This document shows, piece after piece, positions 31,443-42,400 of a DNA stretch of 64,000 nucleotides. Source of the DNA: Chlorops oryzae (taxonomy: Eukaryota > Arthropoda > Insecta > Diptera > Chloropidae); assembly GCA_020466095.1 (NCBI GenBank), contig CM035807.1:57608605-57672604 (forward strand), read 5' to 3'. Numbering within the stretch: the stretch's first letter is position 1; every line of letters begins with the position of its first letter. The notes below the pieces were generated by a model. It had not been told where the DNA came from. It made no database searches and was given only the letters and a program-made list of their open reading frames with translations. The position numbers and the translations under genes are program-made.

Positions 31443-31456
31443 GAAGGAGGGAGGTA
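31443..31456 (+). promoter_or_regulatory. Polypurine tract of B1
   Basis: gaaggagggaggta lies immediately before the 3' LTR start TGTTGTGAGCC. This is the plus-strand primer site. B2 has the same tract at 45774-45787 on the minus strand. Confidence 0.85.
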
Positions 31457-32214
31457 TGTTGTGAGCCGTATCTACTCACAACCCTCACGTTGACTCTGAT
31501 CGACAACAAATCAAATAACACCGCAGCGAACGAAAATAAACAAACGACCCTGAAATGAAAGCTGACAAAATGGCAAATTCATGGTCAAGGTCGAAACAAC
31601 GCTGAAGTCGAAGCCAATAACCGCAGCAAGCGACGAAATATGATCAATCGTAACGGACAAACAGACGAACGGCGAGAACGATGAACGGCGAGAACGACGA
31701 ACGAATCAGTTTCGCATGATCAGCAAATGCAAAGTAGAACACAAAAACAAAGCAACAAGTGACTATGACGACATCACCAAGAATTGGGTCAGCAGTCGCA
31801 GCACGAGAAGCATTGCCACATCGTTTTCCGCATTCCGAAGTTCCAGCCAGAAAGTGCATGCTAGGCACTTTCTCCCTATAAAAACAGATGATCGACAATT
31901 GGAAAAGGACTGTTGATTAAGTATTCAACGTTCCGGTTCGAATTGGCTTGTACTGACCCAACGGCAACAACAATTCAAGTCTGAGCGTTTATTATGATTT
32001 AGGGAATTAGGGAAGTCATTCGAGTGTAATTCAGGAGTTATTGCAGTAGGAATAAGTGTCTTAAGATATAAATAAAAGAGTGAAAAAGAATCCTTCGATG
32101 TACATTTATTTGAAAGAAGGAAGTTAGGGCTGTGTATTTGTAAAATACACGAAAATATATAACGTTTTGGCATTAGGCTGTGTGTCCTTTTCAGTACACA
32201 CCCTAGCCACAACA
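31457..32214 (+). repeat. B1 3' LTR, complete
   Basis: 758 bp from TGTTGTGAG to CCACAACA. U3 has repeated gaacggcgag units near 31667-31700, then a hairpin and a TATA box (31849-31884). An aataaaag poly-A signal candidate is near 32070. It matches B2's LTRs, which are 750 bp. Confidence 0.93.
31849..31884 (+). promoter_or_regulatory. LTR promoter: 9-bp hairpin next to TATA box
   Basis: A perfect inverted repeat, agaaagtgc (31849-31857) and gcactttct (31865-31873) with a 7-base loop, lies directly upstream of ctataaaaac. B2's LTRs keep it. It may be a transcription factor site or RNA structure; the deleted 5' LTR of B1 ends just before it. Confidence 0.7.
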
Positions 32215-32218
32215 CTGG

Positions 32219-32626
32219 CAACACCGGTGGGTTTTAAATAATATTCCAAAAGAACAGTTGCAAGTGAAACACGTCCGCGATTTTCTACCACGTTCCGATT
32301 TAAAATACGAGTCAGTGAAGTGTATGTTATTGCGAAGTGCGGGCCGCGTTCGCGACATCCTTTTTTTTTCTCCAATAATCGTCGGTAAATTTGCCACGGG
32401 ACTCTTTTAAAACCCACGAAACCAACAGCAACCAACGCAGAAACAACGCCAGCACCACCAGCATCGGAAATCCAGCACCAGCAGAAGCAGCGAGAGAAGC
32501 AACGTCAACCGCGACCGCAGCAGAAACAACGGCAGTCTAAGGTGCGTGATCTTTTGTTCATTTAAATACGATTTCCCTTTGCCCCATTTCGGTCCAAAGA
32601 CCAATAATTCTTTACGGGCCCTAACA
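32219..32626 (+). repeat. Element C 5' LTR, second part
   Basis: The remaining 408 bp of the LTR after B1, starting right after the TSD copy ctgg at 32215-32218. It matches 35255-35660. The end gggccctaaca is followed by ttggcgatcctgtg, the presumed primer site, whose tRNA I cannot name. AAGGTGCGTGA near 32538 could be a splice donor. Confidence 0.88.
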
Positions 32627-33346
32627 TTGGCGATCCTGTGTCCAGAAGTCCTTGCTTCTGGGAGAAAAATTCCATCCAGAGCCCATTCCAGTGCACGCGG
32701 TGTGAGCCTTCCAGTGCCCTTCAAAGTTCTAACGGACATTGGAAGTGCAGTGCTTGGATTTTTGTCATTCGAATTTAAGTGCCTGTCTCGCTCTCGTGGC
32801 AAGGGGAAACCAACAGGTGAGCGGCAGCGGGGTGACCAGTGCGTGTATTTGCGTTGCTTTGTGTCTACAGTTGATCGGCCTAACGGCTTTTTGCATGCAA
32901 GAAAAGAGAAGACAAAGCAAATTAGACGACAAACTCGTTGGTCAGCTATATCGCAGCGCTGCTACCGTTTGTCTGTTCGGTCGCTGTTTCGATCTTTCGA
33001 TTTGAATTCGCAGTTGGCGTACGAAGCAAGGCGGATTTTTCTCGCATGCGATTTCTTCACTCAGAAGAATTTGAATTATTGCATACACCAGACGAAAATT
33101 ATAAGTAGGCTGCACTGCCTAGCCTGTTGAGAAATAAAGTATTGACAATTCAATTTCGACTACTTATTTTATTTGCGTATTTGCTAAATTGATTGGTGTA
33201 CTAGCTATCCAATTTAAATAAAGCCTGAATAACTTATAAACGATTTGCATTCCCAGATCAAGCAAGTTAGACGAAAGAACGTTGGTCAGTTTTATCGCAG
33301 CGCTGCTACTGTGGTTTTTTTTTTCAGTCGCTGTTTCAATCGTTCG
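32627..33346 (+). other. Element C leader, with an imperfect duplication
   Basis: Leader between the 5' LTR and gag. A block of about 100 bases near 32895-33003 (gttggtcagctatatcgcag..., gtcgctgtttcgatc) recurs imperfectly at 33255-33345. The 194-codon frame across it shows no Gag character and is probably chance. A tttttttttcag acceptor-like site lies just before the gag ATG. Confidence 0.55.
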
Positions 33347-33700
33347 ATGGACATGAGTTTGATTGGAAATTTCAACGACGCTTTCAATGGATTCATGGAT
33401 TCGTGCAGATTAAGTAAGAGGTATGATGAAAATTCACCGAGATTTCTGCTGGACGACGCGAGAACGGACCTGGACTCAGTGTGGAGAAGGTTTTAAACGG
33501 CTTACGACGACGTCTGTCTTTCCGATGCTGTCAATTCGGACGAAGTTACAAATCTGTCGGATACTGTAGAGGCGTGTAGGGGGGTTTATTACGAAGCCAA
33601 AGCCCATCTTCTTGAGCTACTGGATCTCCTTAAAAACTCAGTGGATTCAAAGTCTAGCATGAAATACCACACCTCTAATGTGAACATCTTTCTCGGTCGA
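33347..33700 (+). pseudogene. Element C Gag N-terminal remnant
   Basis: Starts at ATG 33347. It encodes a helical start (FNDAFNGFMDSCRLS) like that of BEL Gag proteins, then meets TAA at 33494-33496. The frame continues after the stop with a further helical Gag-like segment for about 200 bases. The central BEL gag domain (DUF1759-like) is missing between this and the zinc knuckles. Non-functional as it stands. Confidence 0.6.
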
Positions 33701-33702
33701 AC

Positions 33703-34954
33703 GTGTGCCACCTGTGTGGAAATGATCACGCACTGCGACAGTGCCCAAAATTTTTGGAAATGACGGTCGACGATCGTCATAGATTTATCACGCAAAATAA
33801 CAGATGTTATAATTGTTTGACTGCCTCCCATCGCTCGGCAAAATGTACCAGCCCCCCTCGATGTGTGCAGTGTAAGAAGCGGCACCACACGCTGCTTCAT
33901 GGACATGCTCCCGCGGTTTCACCGAAAGATGCTTCTCCTCCGTCCTCCCAGACCCCCGGCCCGTCGAAGACGAGCTCCGCTGTTGCATCATCGGCGACGT
34001 CACCGTCCCCAATTGGAGCCTCGATTTCCTCCCATCAAACAAACGCACATGTGGCTGACAGCCACACTCAGGTCCTATTGCCTACTGCCCTCACGCACAT
34101 TCTCCATCAGGGCGAGCGATTCACCGTGCGAGAGCTCCTGGATCAAGACTCTCAGCGTACCAAACAATCACCGATATCTAGCTCTCCTCCTGGGACGATC
34201 GTCTCCGACATCGTGACCGACAGCGACAACCAAGTTCTGCGGCCCAACGCCCCCTCGCATAGACACGGCCCTGTGGCATCAACGAATGGTTCATCTCTCT
34301 CTCCGTTATTCCAGACGCTAGGCTCGTTGACGAAGAGCAACTCCGCACAACATTCCTTCGGCACGTACGTCCACACGAAAAGCAAGCACGCATATGGCTG
34401 AAGGCCATACTGAAATACTTCTACCTACCGCCCTCGCGCATATTTTTCATCAGGGCGAGCGATTAACTGTGAGAGCGCTCCTGGATCAAGGCTCTCAGCG
34501 CACACTCCTCGACGACAGCAAACAAAAACTGCTCAATCTTCCCACACTGCAAAAATTTCGCAAATTCTCTGGCATTCGCGGGCAGAAATCAACAGCGGAA
34601 AAGGAATACGTTTTCACCTTGGCCTCTCCGCATTCTGAGTTTCAAGAAGAGGTGGCTGCCGTCGTCCTGCCAAAATTAACAAATTGGCTTCCATCATTGA
34701 GAGCAACAAATCCCTTGGAGCTTGCAGATCCACACTTCATGGAACCAGGACGTATCGATTTATTTATTGGCTCCGACATCCTCCCGCGAGTAATGCTATC
34801 AGGAATTCGATTCAACGTCGGTGGCAGTCTACTAGCACAAAGTTCAGTGTTCGGGTGGTGCTTGAGTGGTCCCATAGCCAGCGAATCCTGTGAACCATAT
34901 GCCAGCTGCGCAAACATTATCCTGCCGTTCGACCCAGGAGGAGCTTTCAATTAG
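33703..34954 (+). pseudogene. Element C zinc knuckles and retropepsin
   Basis: The frame to 34401 begins with GTG, not ATG, and is continuous with decayed gag. It has a CHLCGNDHALRQC knuckle, CYNCLTASHRSAKC, and CVQCKKRHHTLLH, the hallmark Cys/His pattern of BEL Gag. A protease start follows (LLPTALTHILHQGERF...LLDQDSQRT). The same module is repeated in the next frame at 34394-34954 with the active-site-like ALLDQGSQRTLL and IGSDILPRVM, then a TAA. The duplication and deletion of RT show a rearranged copy. Confidence 0.75.
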
Positions 34955-35133
34955 TGATAAAAGAGCCAAAGTATTATACTTTGGCAACACGATACGCTCC
35001 GCGTATCACCAAAGGAGCGTCGACGCGTGTTACCTACTTACCGTCGTCGCTCACCATCGCCTCGCCCCCTTGAATCTGTACGTTACCAGCCACGCCCCTT
35101 CAAGTTTCTTTGCGTAACGCAAGGCGGGCAGTA
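34955..35133 (+). other. Element C 3' internal end
   Basis: Untranslated sequence between the protease stop and the 3' LTR. It holds a small palindromic stretch (cgatacgctccgcgtatc) and aaggcgggcagta just before the LTR, a weak polypurine tract. Confidence 0.5.
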
Positions 35134-35660
35134 TGTCCGTTTTTCCCGCTGGCGCTACGCAGCTTAATCCCACAAGCGGAGAAAAAACGGGAAAAAGAAG
35201 GGCAGCACTCCAAGCCCAGCTGCTCGCCACTTTTTCCCGCCGGGCTTGACTGGCAACACCGGTGGGTTTTAAATAATATTCCAAAAAAACAGTTGCAAGT
35301 GAAACACGTCCGCGATTTTCTACCACGTTCCGATTTAAAATACGAGTCAGTGAAGTGTATGTTATTGTGAAGTGCGGGCCGCGTTCGCGACACCCTATTT
35401 TTTCTCCAAAAATCGTCGGTAAATTTGCCACGGGACTCTTTTAAAACCCACGAAACCAACAGCAATCAACGCAGAAACAACGCCAGCACCACCAGCATCG
35501 GAAATCCAGCACCAGCAGAAGCAGCGAGAGAAGCAACGTCAACCGCGACCGCAGCAGAAACAACGGCAGTCTAAGGTGCGTGATCTTTTGTTCATTTAAA
35601 TACGATTTCCCTTTGCCCCATTTCGGTCGCAAGACCAATAATTCTTCACGGGCCCAAACA
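35134..35660 (+). repeat. Element C 3' LTR
   Basis: An uninterrupted 527-bp LTR starting TGTCCG and ending caaaca, followed by the TSD aacat. Its continuity proves that B1 inserted into the other LTR. Confidence 0.9.
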
Positions 35661-35665
35661 AACAT

Positions 35666-36060
35666 CAAAAGTAATGTTCGATATACTGAGTCATCGGAAA
35701 ACAACCAGGGCCCTAGACAACCAACCTGTGGAGCATGGAAACATAAATCTTATAAAATACTCCATATTTACCTTTCTTTCAGTAACTTCGTCATTCTTAA
35801 ATCAAAACTTAACAATTCAACTGAAACACTCCTCCTAGATACAGGATCAGATTTTAGTCTTTTCAAATTATCACAAAATATTCATATTAAAATCAATATC
35901 AGCAATAACTTTAACCTTAAAAGGAATAGGCGATGGCACAATAAAAACACTCTGTTCGGCATATGCCACAATATTCATTGGCAATGCAAACTTGCAACAG
36001 CAATTTCAGTAAGTCGACGAACACTTTCCAATTCCATGTGATGGCATTATTGGAAATGAC
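35666..36060 (+). pseudogene. Retropepsin remnant of the same Gypsy element
   Basis: Continues the Gypsy remnant of 17700-17948 after the BEL insertion. A clear aspartic protease motif, LLLDTGSDFSLFK, is encoded near 35829-35870. A frame break follows near 36000, and no RT or integrase is present. It is a decayed, truncated element and the host for element C. Confidence 0.7.
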
Positions 36061-36137
36061 TCTGGCTTCATTTTGATTTATATATATTTTTTTCATTTAA
36101 GACTTAAGTATATTTTGCTAAAAAATTTATAGCCTCC
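36061..36137 (+). other. Short AT-rich junction
   Basis: Between the decayed Gypsy protease and the presumed BEL LTR. Nothing recognisable. Confidence 0.4.
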
Positions 36138-36702
36138 TGTGAACACGACCTCATCTCTGTTTATATGCCCGCGCGAATAGGGCCTTTAAGTAACAAAATA
36201 TTTGTTACCCGCGTGAATAGGGTATATAGCTTTTCTTCTTGGGCACACACATCGTCTTCTCTTCCAACAAACACAGTCGCGATCGAAAAGGAGAGCAGCT
36301 TTGTTTTTAATACCAAAACAAACCCAATTACTGAAATTTTTGAGTAAATGTTTATTTCGCTCAAGTCAATAGTTTATAAAACGTTAAAATAAAAGTTAAA
36401 GGGACGAAACGTGTTGTAAAGAACATTGAACTGAATTTCTAAAATCATAAAGCCACCAAGACTTTTTTTTGAAAGTAACTTTAAATCATAAAAAACCCCC
36501 AAAAAAAGGAGAAAGAAAGAAAAAAGGAGATAATTTGAATTGACGTGGAAAGAATTCAAAAAAAAGATTAGTTTAAGTGATTTTAAAAAAGAATTGTTGT
36601 TTAAGTTTTAAGTGGTTTGTTTTGAAATTAAAAACAGAAAATCAAGAAGATTGTGCGTTTTTGGTTAGCCTTCGACTTCCAACAAACCCACAACCTTGTT
36701 CA
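36138..36702 (+). repeat. Element E 5' LTR (BEL/Pao), left border tentative
   Basis: The right end is well supported because a primer site starts at 36703. The left end at tgtgaacacgacc is a guess from the TG start. The block includes two similar ccgcg.gaatagggta/ggcc segments and tatata stretches as in a promoter. The partner LTR is not in the window. Confidence 0.55.
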
Positions 36703-36716
36703 TGGTCCTTCGAGCC
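36703..36716 (+). promoter_or_regulatory. Element E primer binding site
   Basis: tggtccttcgagcc is the same primer sequence as in element D (38522-38535). Such a conserved 3'-tRNA complement right after an LTR end marks the start of a BEL internal region. It is probably an arginine-type tRNA, but I am not certain. Confidence 0.65.
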
Positions 36717-37368
36717 TCTCTTACGCAGTGAAACCCAGAAAATGACCGCCCAATTGACGCCATATAATCGGTGAGTAAATCAAAATACGTTCTAACCCTT
36801 TTCTATGAAAATCTTAAATAACCTTGAAGTCAACATCACGTCATTCTATTAACTCTAACCTCATTTACACTCATTTCAAGCTGTACCTAGAAAACCACTT
36901 TGTTCTGGAAAAGTCACCAGTTCCCTGTTTATCGTTTACCCTTTCTCCTTTGATCTTTACACTCGAAATTTGCTGGCGCCATTGTACAGACACACACACA
37001 CACAAGCATCTTAAACGCCGATTGAAAGCACCGTTCTTCTTAAATTGTCATCTTTCGAGATTTGGTGGCGCGATCTTCCCACACACACACACATCCGCAT
37101 ACACACACTCTGAACTCCAATATTTGTCGCATTTATAAATACATTTTTACAGTTTATCCATTTTCCTTGAATTTGCTTTTCCAAATTCGTGGCGCGATTT
37201 CATACATACAATCTTAAACTCCGTTTTAAAGCAACGAAATATTTGGCGCGAATAACAATAACACATATTAAAATACACACAATCATACTGAAATTTTTGT
37301 TCTCATCCTTTTCAAAAAAAAAAAAAAAAAAATACACAAAATCTTATTGAAACCTTTTTATCTCCTTC
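36717..37368 (+). other. Element E leader with CA repeats
   Basis: Non-coding leader. It holds (CA)n tracts near 36990-37005 and 37080-37110 and several ggcgcga/tggcgcg motifs. An A-run lies at 37315-37332. Confidence 0.55.
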
Positions 37369-38079
37369 TTGTTCAAAAAATACACAAATAAAGAAAATAA
37401 AAATGGCAGAAATGAATATGTTCATATTTTTTCAGATGATTTAATTATTTTTTGCAATAATTTTGGTAAAGTTCCCATTAAAGATTATACAGAACTTTTA
37501 ATTGATTCCAGACTCGATGATTTAACCCGAAGATGGGAAAAAGTAGTAGGCGCGTTCGAAACCCTTATGTTCATAGACGATATCGATAATAAAGAGATTA
37601 AAGAACATAAACGTTTAGCTCGCGAAAAGTTCGATCATTGTACGCAGACTTACCATAATTTTAGAGCAAAGGTGTTAAAAATTCTTGAAACCCTAAAAGA
37701 AAAATTACATTCCACACCACATACCTCAAGACACAATATATCTGAAACTCCTGAAATCAGAAGCGAACTTATATCACCAATTAATATTTTATCGGTACCC
37801 CCTTGCGACACACAAATATTTAAAGGAAATTATGAAGATTGGCCTGCCTTCACAGACATTTTCACAGCAGTATATATTACAAATCCGCGATTAACCCCCT
37901 TCCAAAACTTATATTATTTAAGTAAAAAAACTAAAGAAAAAAAGTCAGATATAATCAAGCATTACCCATTGTGTGATGAAAATTTTAATATAGCATGGGA
38001 AGCTTTGCGCAATAGATTTAAAAACAAACAATTGCTTAGAGTCAAGCCACGTCAAGTGAGCACCCTTTTTTCAAAGTAG
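37369..38079 (+). pseudogene. gag: Element E Gag, N-terminal part
   Basis: BEL/Pao Gag fragment. It shows a helical N-terminal region (DDLTRRWEKVVGAFETLM) and the conserved BEL gag segment with LPPCDTQIF-like spacing: VPPCDTQIFKGNYEDWPAF, FTDIFTAVYI and NFNIAWEALRNRF. This parallels D's LPPCDTTIFEGDYLSWPTF. The presumed ATG (in ggcagaaatg, near 37402) is one frame off, so there is an early frameshift. It ends at stops by 38079, just before element D inserted at 38103. No continuation was identified after D. Confidence 0.75.
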
Positions 38080-38102
38080 TGATGAAAAAATGTTTTAATA
38101 TT

Positions 38103-38520
38103 TGTTAATGTGGACGGCCAATTAACCCCTCTCATTCGGTATAACACTTGGCCCTAATGCAACCGTGACTTTCGCAACATGTTGCATTGAAAGCGAAAGT
38201 CATGGCGCCAAGCTTTGTCTTGATCTCAGTGCAGTTGTCTTACAGCTATCGCGCGTTCTAAACGTTACAACCACTATCATCATTCTCAAGTCTAATTTAC
38301 TCACAAAATTAAATATCATCATATATATATATCCCGCATCTCCCTCTCTGAATATACTGCCACGCAACCAACGACAAACTCGTGCGGACAATATCCACGC
38401 TACCAAAAACGTAAGATCCTCCAATAAATCGCAACGATATCTTACAAACTAATTCTTTGTCGTTTTTTATTATTTCTCGGCTTATTCCGGATCTCCCTCA
38501 CTCGCTATCTGAGCTATTTA
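38103..38520 (+). repeat. Element D 5' LTR
   Basis: 418 bp. A 10-bp inverted repeat, tgactttcgc (38166-38175) and gcgaaagtca (38193-38202), encloses a caacatgttg palindrome. A (TA)n tract at 38321-38332 is the spot where the LINE inserted in the other LTR. Confidence 0.92.
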
Positions 38521-38537
38521 TTGGTCCTTCGAGCCGG
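38521..38537 (+). promoter_or_regulatory. Element D primer binding site
   Basis: ttggtccttcgagccgg follows the LTR end directly. It shares tggtccttcgagcc with element E. Confidence 0.75.
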
Positions 38538-39421
38538 ATAAGCCAATCCGGATTTTGGAATTTCCGCATCCACAATTTGAGCATCCCTAATAAACAGCCT
38601 TTCTCGCTGCAGGTGCCAAACGATCACTGCTGAAAAGAGAGGATTTCTCACACACACCACACACATCACATTTCTCATACACATCACATACATCCACTGG
38701 ACATCACACACCTCATATTTTCAATATTACATACTCTCATCGAATTTCAGGTGCGTGACTTTCTAATTTTCTTGGGGTTTCTTTGATAATTTCGCCTTTT
38801 ATCAAATTAAAAATCGAAAATTTAACCGAGAAAAAGTGCCGATTTAACTCCCGTTAGAAAACTCCCGTTGAAAAAAAAAAAAAAAAAAAAAAAAAATTTT
38901 CCCTCCTCTCTCATTATATCGGTATTTTCCGTTACGAGAAAACCCGCGAAAAATCGGTAATATATATATTCACATATATTCATACAAACAACGCAGCCAA
39001 AGCCCGCCACTGCTTGCATTCTCGTCATATAACTGAAGTGCTCGCGGTTTTTTTTTTGGTTTCTATTTAGCTTATGCGCCACTGTTCGTATTCTACAAAG
39101 CCTAAGCGCCAATCGTGAGAAAATCGTGCAAAGAAGAATATCAAAAAAACCGCTCCTTTGTTAGTGTGAAAGAGCTAAAGTGTCTTTCGTTTCGTTTTTG
39201 CTTCAATTTGATTGCACGGACAAGTGCATTGAACTATTTCGAAAGAAAGTCAAGTGAAATTTTCAAATCAGCCGGTGCTCAGAACAGTGGGCACAGTTTT
39301 CTCATTTCGCGAATACAAATTTTTATAATCTTTGCACGACTTTCACTCGAACTCCCCTTCATCTTTTCTCACAGAATATAACTATTTAAACCAATTACAA
39401 TTACAATTAAATAAAATAGAA
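38538..39421 (+). other. Element D leader
   Basis: A non-coding leader of about 880 bases. It contains acacacca/catcacata repeats near 38645-38720 and an A-run at 38871-38896. CAGGTGCGTGA at about 38748 is a splice-donor candidate that could feed the acceptor before the extra ORF. Confidence 0.55.
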
Positions 39422-42400
39422 ATGTCGTTCGCAACTTTGTGAGTCCAATTAATTGATTTCGTCGACGCTTTCAATGAACTCCCAAATGCCGCTCATACTA
39501 CTTTCACTCTTGAAATTCAAAAAAAAGAAATCCAAGCTTTATGGGATTTACTCAAGCGAGAGTACCACTCCACACTCCAAAACGCAACGAAAAAGGGCAA
39601 GACTAGCGAAGAGATTTCCGCTTTAAAAAATCAATACAAAGAAAGTTATGCCGCTTTTTTGAAGTGCGTCGCGGAAATGGATGAGTTCTCGTCGAAATCG
39701 CTGAATATATCGGATACTCTTGGGTTTCACGGTTTTAATCTTCCTAATGATTCTTCACAATTTCATTCGCAATTAAAATTACCTCCGTGTGATACCACTA
39801 TATTCGAAGGGGATTATCTCTCATGGCCTACTTTTCGGGATTTGTTCACGGCTATTTATATCTCTAATACACGATTGTCGCCTGTTGAAAAATTGTATCA
39901 TTTAATTCAGAAAACGCGCGGCGAAGCAAATGAAATTGTGAAGAAATGTCCCTTGACTAACGAAGGATTTATCGTAGCATGGAAAAATTTAGTTGAGCGA
40001 TATGATAATAGGCGCATTCTTGTCAATAGTCAGCTCAAGGTTTTATTCAATCTCAAACCAGTGGCAATTGAATCTAGTTCGGATATTAAAATCTTACAAC
40101 GCGACATTAATAATTGTATTTCTACGTTGGAAATGTACAAAATAGATGTTGAAAGCTGGGATGCTATTTTCACGTATCTATGTTCGTCCAAATTGCCAAA
40201 TCTCAGTTTAGCTCTTTGGGAACAGACTCTGACTAATAAAACTGAAATCCCAAAATGGAAGGATTTAGATGCGTTTCTCACCAATCGTTTTTATACATAA
40301 GAATCCGTGTCAGATTTTCGTGACAAGTCAGACTCGGCATCGAATTCTAAGTCTCAAGCTCCACCTCCCTCAAAAGGTAACCAATCGGAAGCGCCTAAAA
40401 CCAATAGAGTTAATGCATATCAAGCAAAAACAAATAAATCAGGTTGTTGTGTGTGTTCATCTCGGGAGCATGCAACAAAAAGTTGTTCTAAATTTCTAGC
40501 ACTTAGCGTTCAGGAGCGTTTCAATAAAGTGAAACAGAATAATTTGTGCATTAATTGTCTCGCTAATTCTCATTCTTTTAAAAATTGTACCAGTGCTCAT
40601 AATTGTTCTAAATGCCATAAAAGGCATCATACTCTTCTGCATCGTGACAATGCACCTTTTCAACATAATTCCTTTAATGCTACTCAAAATGCATCTCTTT
40701 CTCGACAAGCTCATCCTACACAAGTAACGACGAATTTTCAAAATCCATCTGAAGCTGCCACTGCTTCAAGTAGTGCTGCAGCAGAGAACACTGTCAATGT
40801 TCAGTCTCATGTGGCCATTTCTTCGCGTCAAGTTTTGCTTGGCACAGCGATGGTTCATATTTATCATCACGGCGTTGCATATACAGCCCGAGCATTAATC
40901 GATCCTGGATCGGAAGGCACTTTCATTACTGAACGCCTTCAAAAATTATTGAAACTGCCTGAAAAAAAGGTGAATGCACAAGTTTCAGGAATCAATAGAA
41001 CTGTCTCCGCTCGTACAATAAAATCAGTTGAGTTTGTTTTAGGATCTCCCAATAATTCTGCCATTCAAATTGAAGTTTCAGGACTCGTTCTTCCCTATTT
41101 AACGGAACATATTCCTACCTATTCCCTGGATATTACTCAAATCCAAATTCCCGCTGATCTCAAACTCGCTGACAATCAGTTTTGGAAAAGCAACGAAATT
41201 GATATTTTAATTGGTGCCGATATTTATCCTTTCATTCTCCTCAATGGTATTCGAAAAAACGCATGTGGCTCTCTCATGGCACAAAATACAGTTTTCGGAT
41301 GGATCTTTTTAGGGCCAGTGGGGCTCCAGAAGTCTAACAATATTCGAGTATTTTTGTCGTCAATAAATGAAATTTCACTAAACGACCAAATGACTAGATT
41401 TTGGGAAATTGAGGATCTTCCAAAAAAGCCGTTTCTCACTGAAGAAGAAAGATTGTGTGAAAATTTATTTGTAAACACCACTTCCCGTCATTCTGATGGT
41501 AGATATGTTGTTCATCTTCCATTTAAATCACTCAATAAAAGCATCGGTCCGTCAAGAGAAATCGCCAAGAGACAGTTTCTGCGCAATGAGGTTCGTTTAT
41601 TAAAAACTCCCGATGTAAAGGCCCAATATGACAAAGTCGTCATGGAATACCTGGAGTTAGGTCATATGGAAAAGGTCTCGACGCCTGATCAATTTCCACA
41701 TTATTATTTGCCTCATCACGCTGTTTTTAAGCCAGAAAGCACGACAACAAAAGTTCGTGTAGTTTTCAATGCCTCATGTAAAACGGCAAATGGTAAAAGT
41801 CTCAACGACATTCTCTATGTAGGTCCCTCTCTTCAACAAGATCTCACTATTTTAATTGTAAAATGGCGATTATTTCGATTCGTATTCAATGGCGATTTAG
41901 AGAAAATGTATCGTCAAATACGAGTGCATGAATCCCACACTCTCTTTCAGCGACTAATCTTTCGTCAATCCCCCTCCGATCCCCTGGAGGAATATGAACT
42001 AAAAACAGTTACCTTTGGGGTCAACTGCGCACTTTACTTGGCAATTAGAACTCTAATTCAATTAGCCAACGACGTTGAAAATTCACTCCCTTTAGCAGCA
42101 AGTATTTTGAAAAATATGATGTATGTCGATGATGCTCTTGCAGGTGCCCATACTCTCAATGAAACTCTCGAAGCTTTAGATCAGCTAATTCAGGCCACCA
42201 ATTCTGCTGGATTTACTATGAGGAAATGGACTTCCAACTGCAAGGAAGTTTTAAATGTACTCCCAGTAAAAGATCTTTTAAATGAAGATTTTCTCAAGAT
42301 TGAAGACTGTAGTTCCACCAAGACGTTAGGTATTCATTGGAATGCCAACTCTGATAGGTTTTTCTTTACGGTTTCTAAGTTCTCGGAAAAACCTTCATAC

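Larger units (their letters stand above)
18070..32214 (+). mobile_element. Element B1: errantivirus-like element with phosphatase, Env and Ulp1-like ORF
   Basis: A Ty3/Gypsy-type endogenous retrovirus-like element in plus orientation. TSD ctgg lies at 18066-18069 and 32215-32218; outer bases are TGTT...AACA. Order: truncated 5' LTR, leader with splice donor, gag (broken), pol fused to a tyrosine phosphatase domain (split by a hAT element), an antisense ORF, env, a Ulp1-like protease ORF, tandem repeats, polypurine tract and full 3' LTR. It cannot move on its own: the 5' LTR lacks its TATA region and primer site, gag has a deletion and a nonsense codon, and pol is split. It is the only copy here that still has env, the antisense ORF and the complete Ulp1-like ORF. 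Confidence 0.93.
17949..35660 (+). mobile_element. Element C: non-autonomous BEL/Pao retrotransposon
   Basis: LTRs of 529 and 527 bp, both starting TGT and ending aaca or aaaca. A 5-bp TSD, aacat (17944-17948 and 35661-35665), is the normal length for BEL/Pao. The 5' LTR is interrupted by element B1. The internal part has only a broken gag start, zinc knuckles and a retropepsin; RT, RNase H and integrase are absent. It must rely on other BEL elements, or be dead. Host: the Gypsy remnant around it. Confidence 0.88.

Noticed and set aside
31644..31898. Repeated small frames within family B LTRs (also 18259, 45339, 55364)
   Set aside because: Antisense or non-coding frames in LTR sequence, duplicated only because LTRs are repeated.
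32546..33130. 194-codon frame in the element C leader
   Set aside because: Begins inside the LTR, crosses the primer site, shows no Gag-like features, and lies in a duplicated leader.
36703..36716. tRNA-like sequence tggtccttcgagcc (also at 38522)
   Set aside because: Only the 3' complement of a tRNA is present directly after an LTR; it is a primer binding site, not a tRNA gene.
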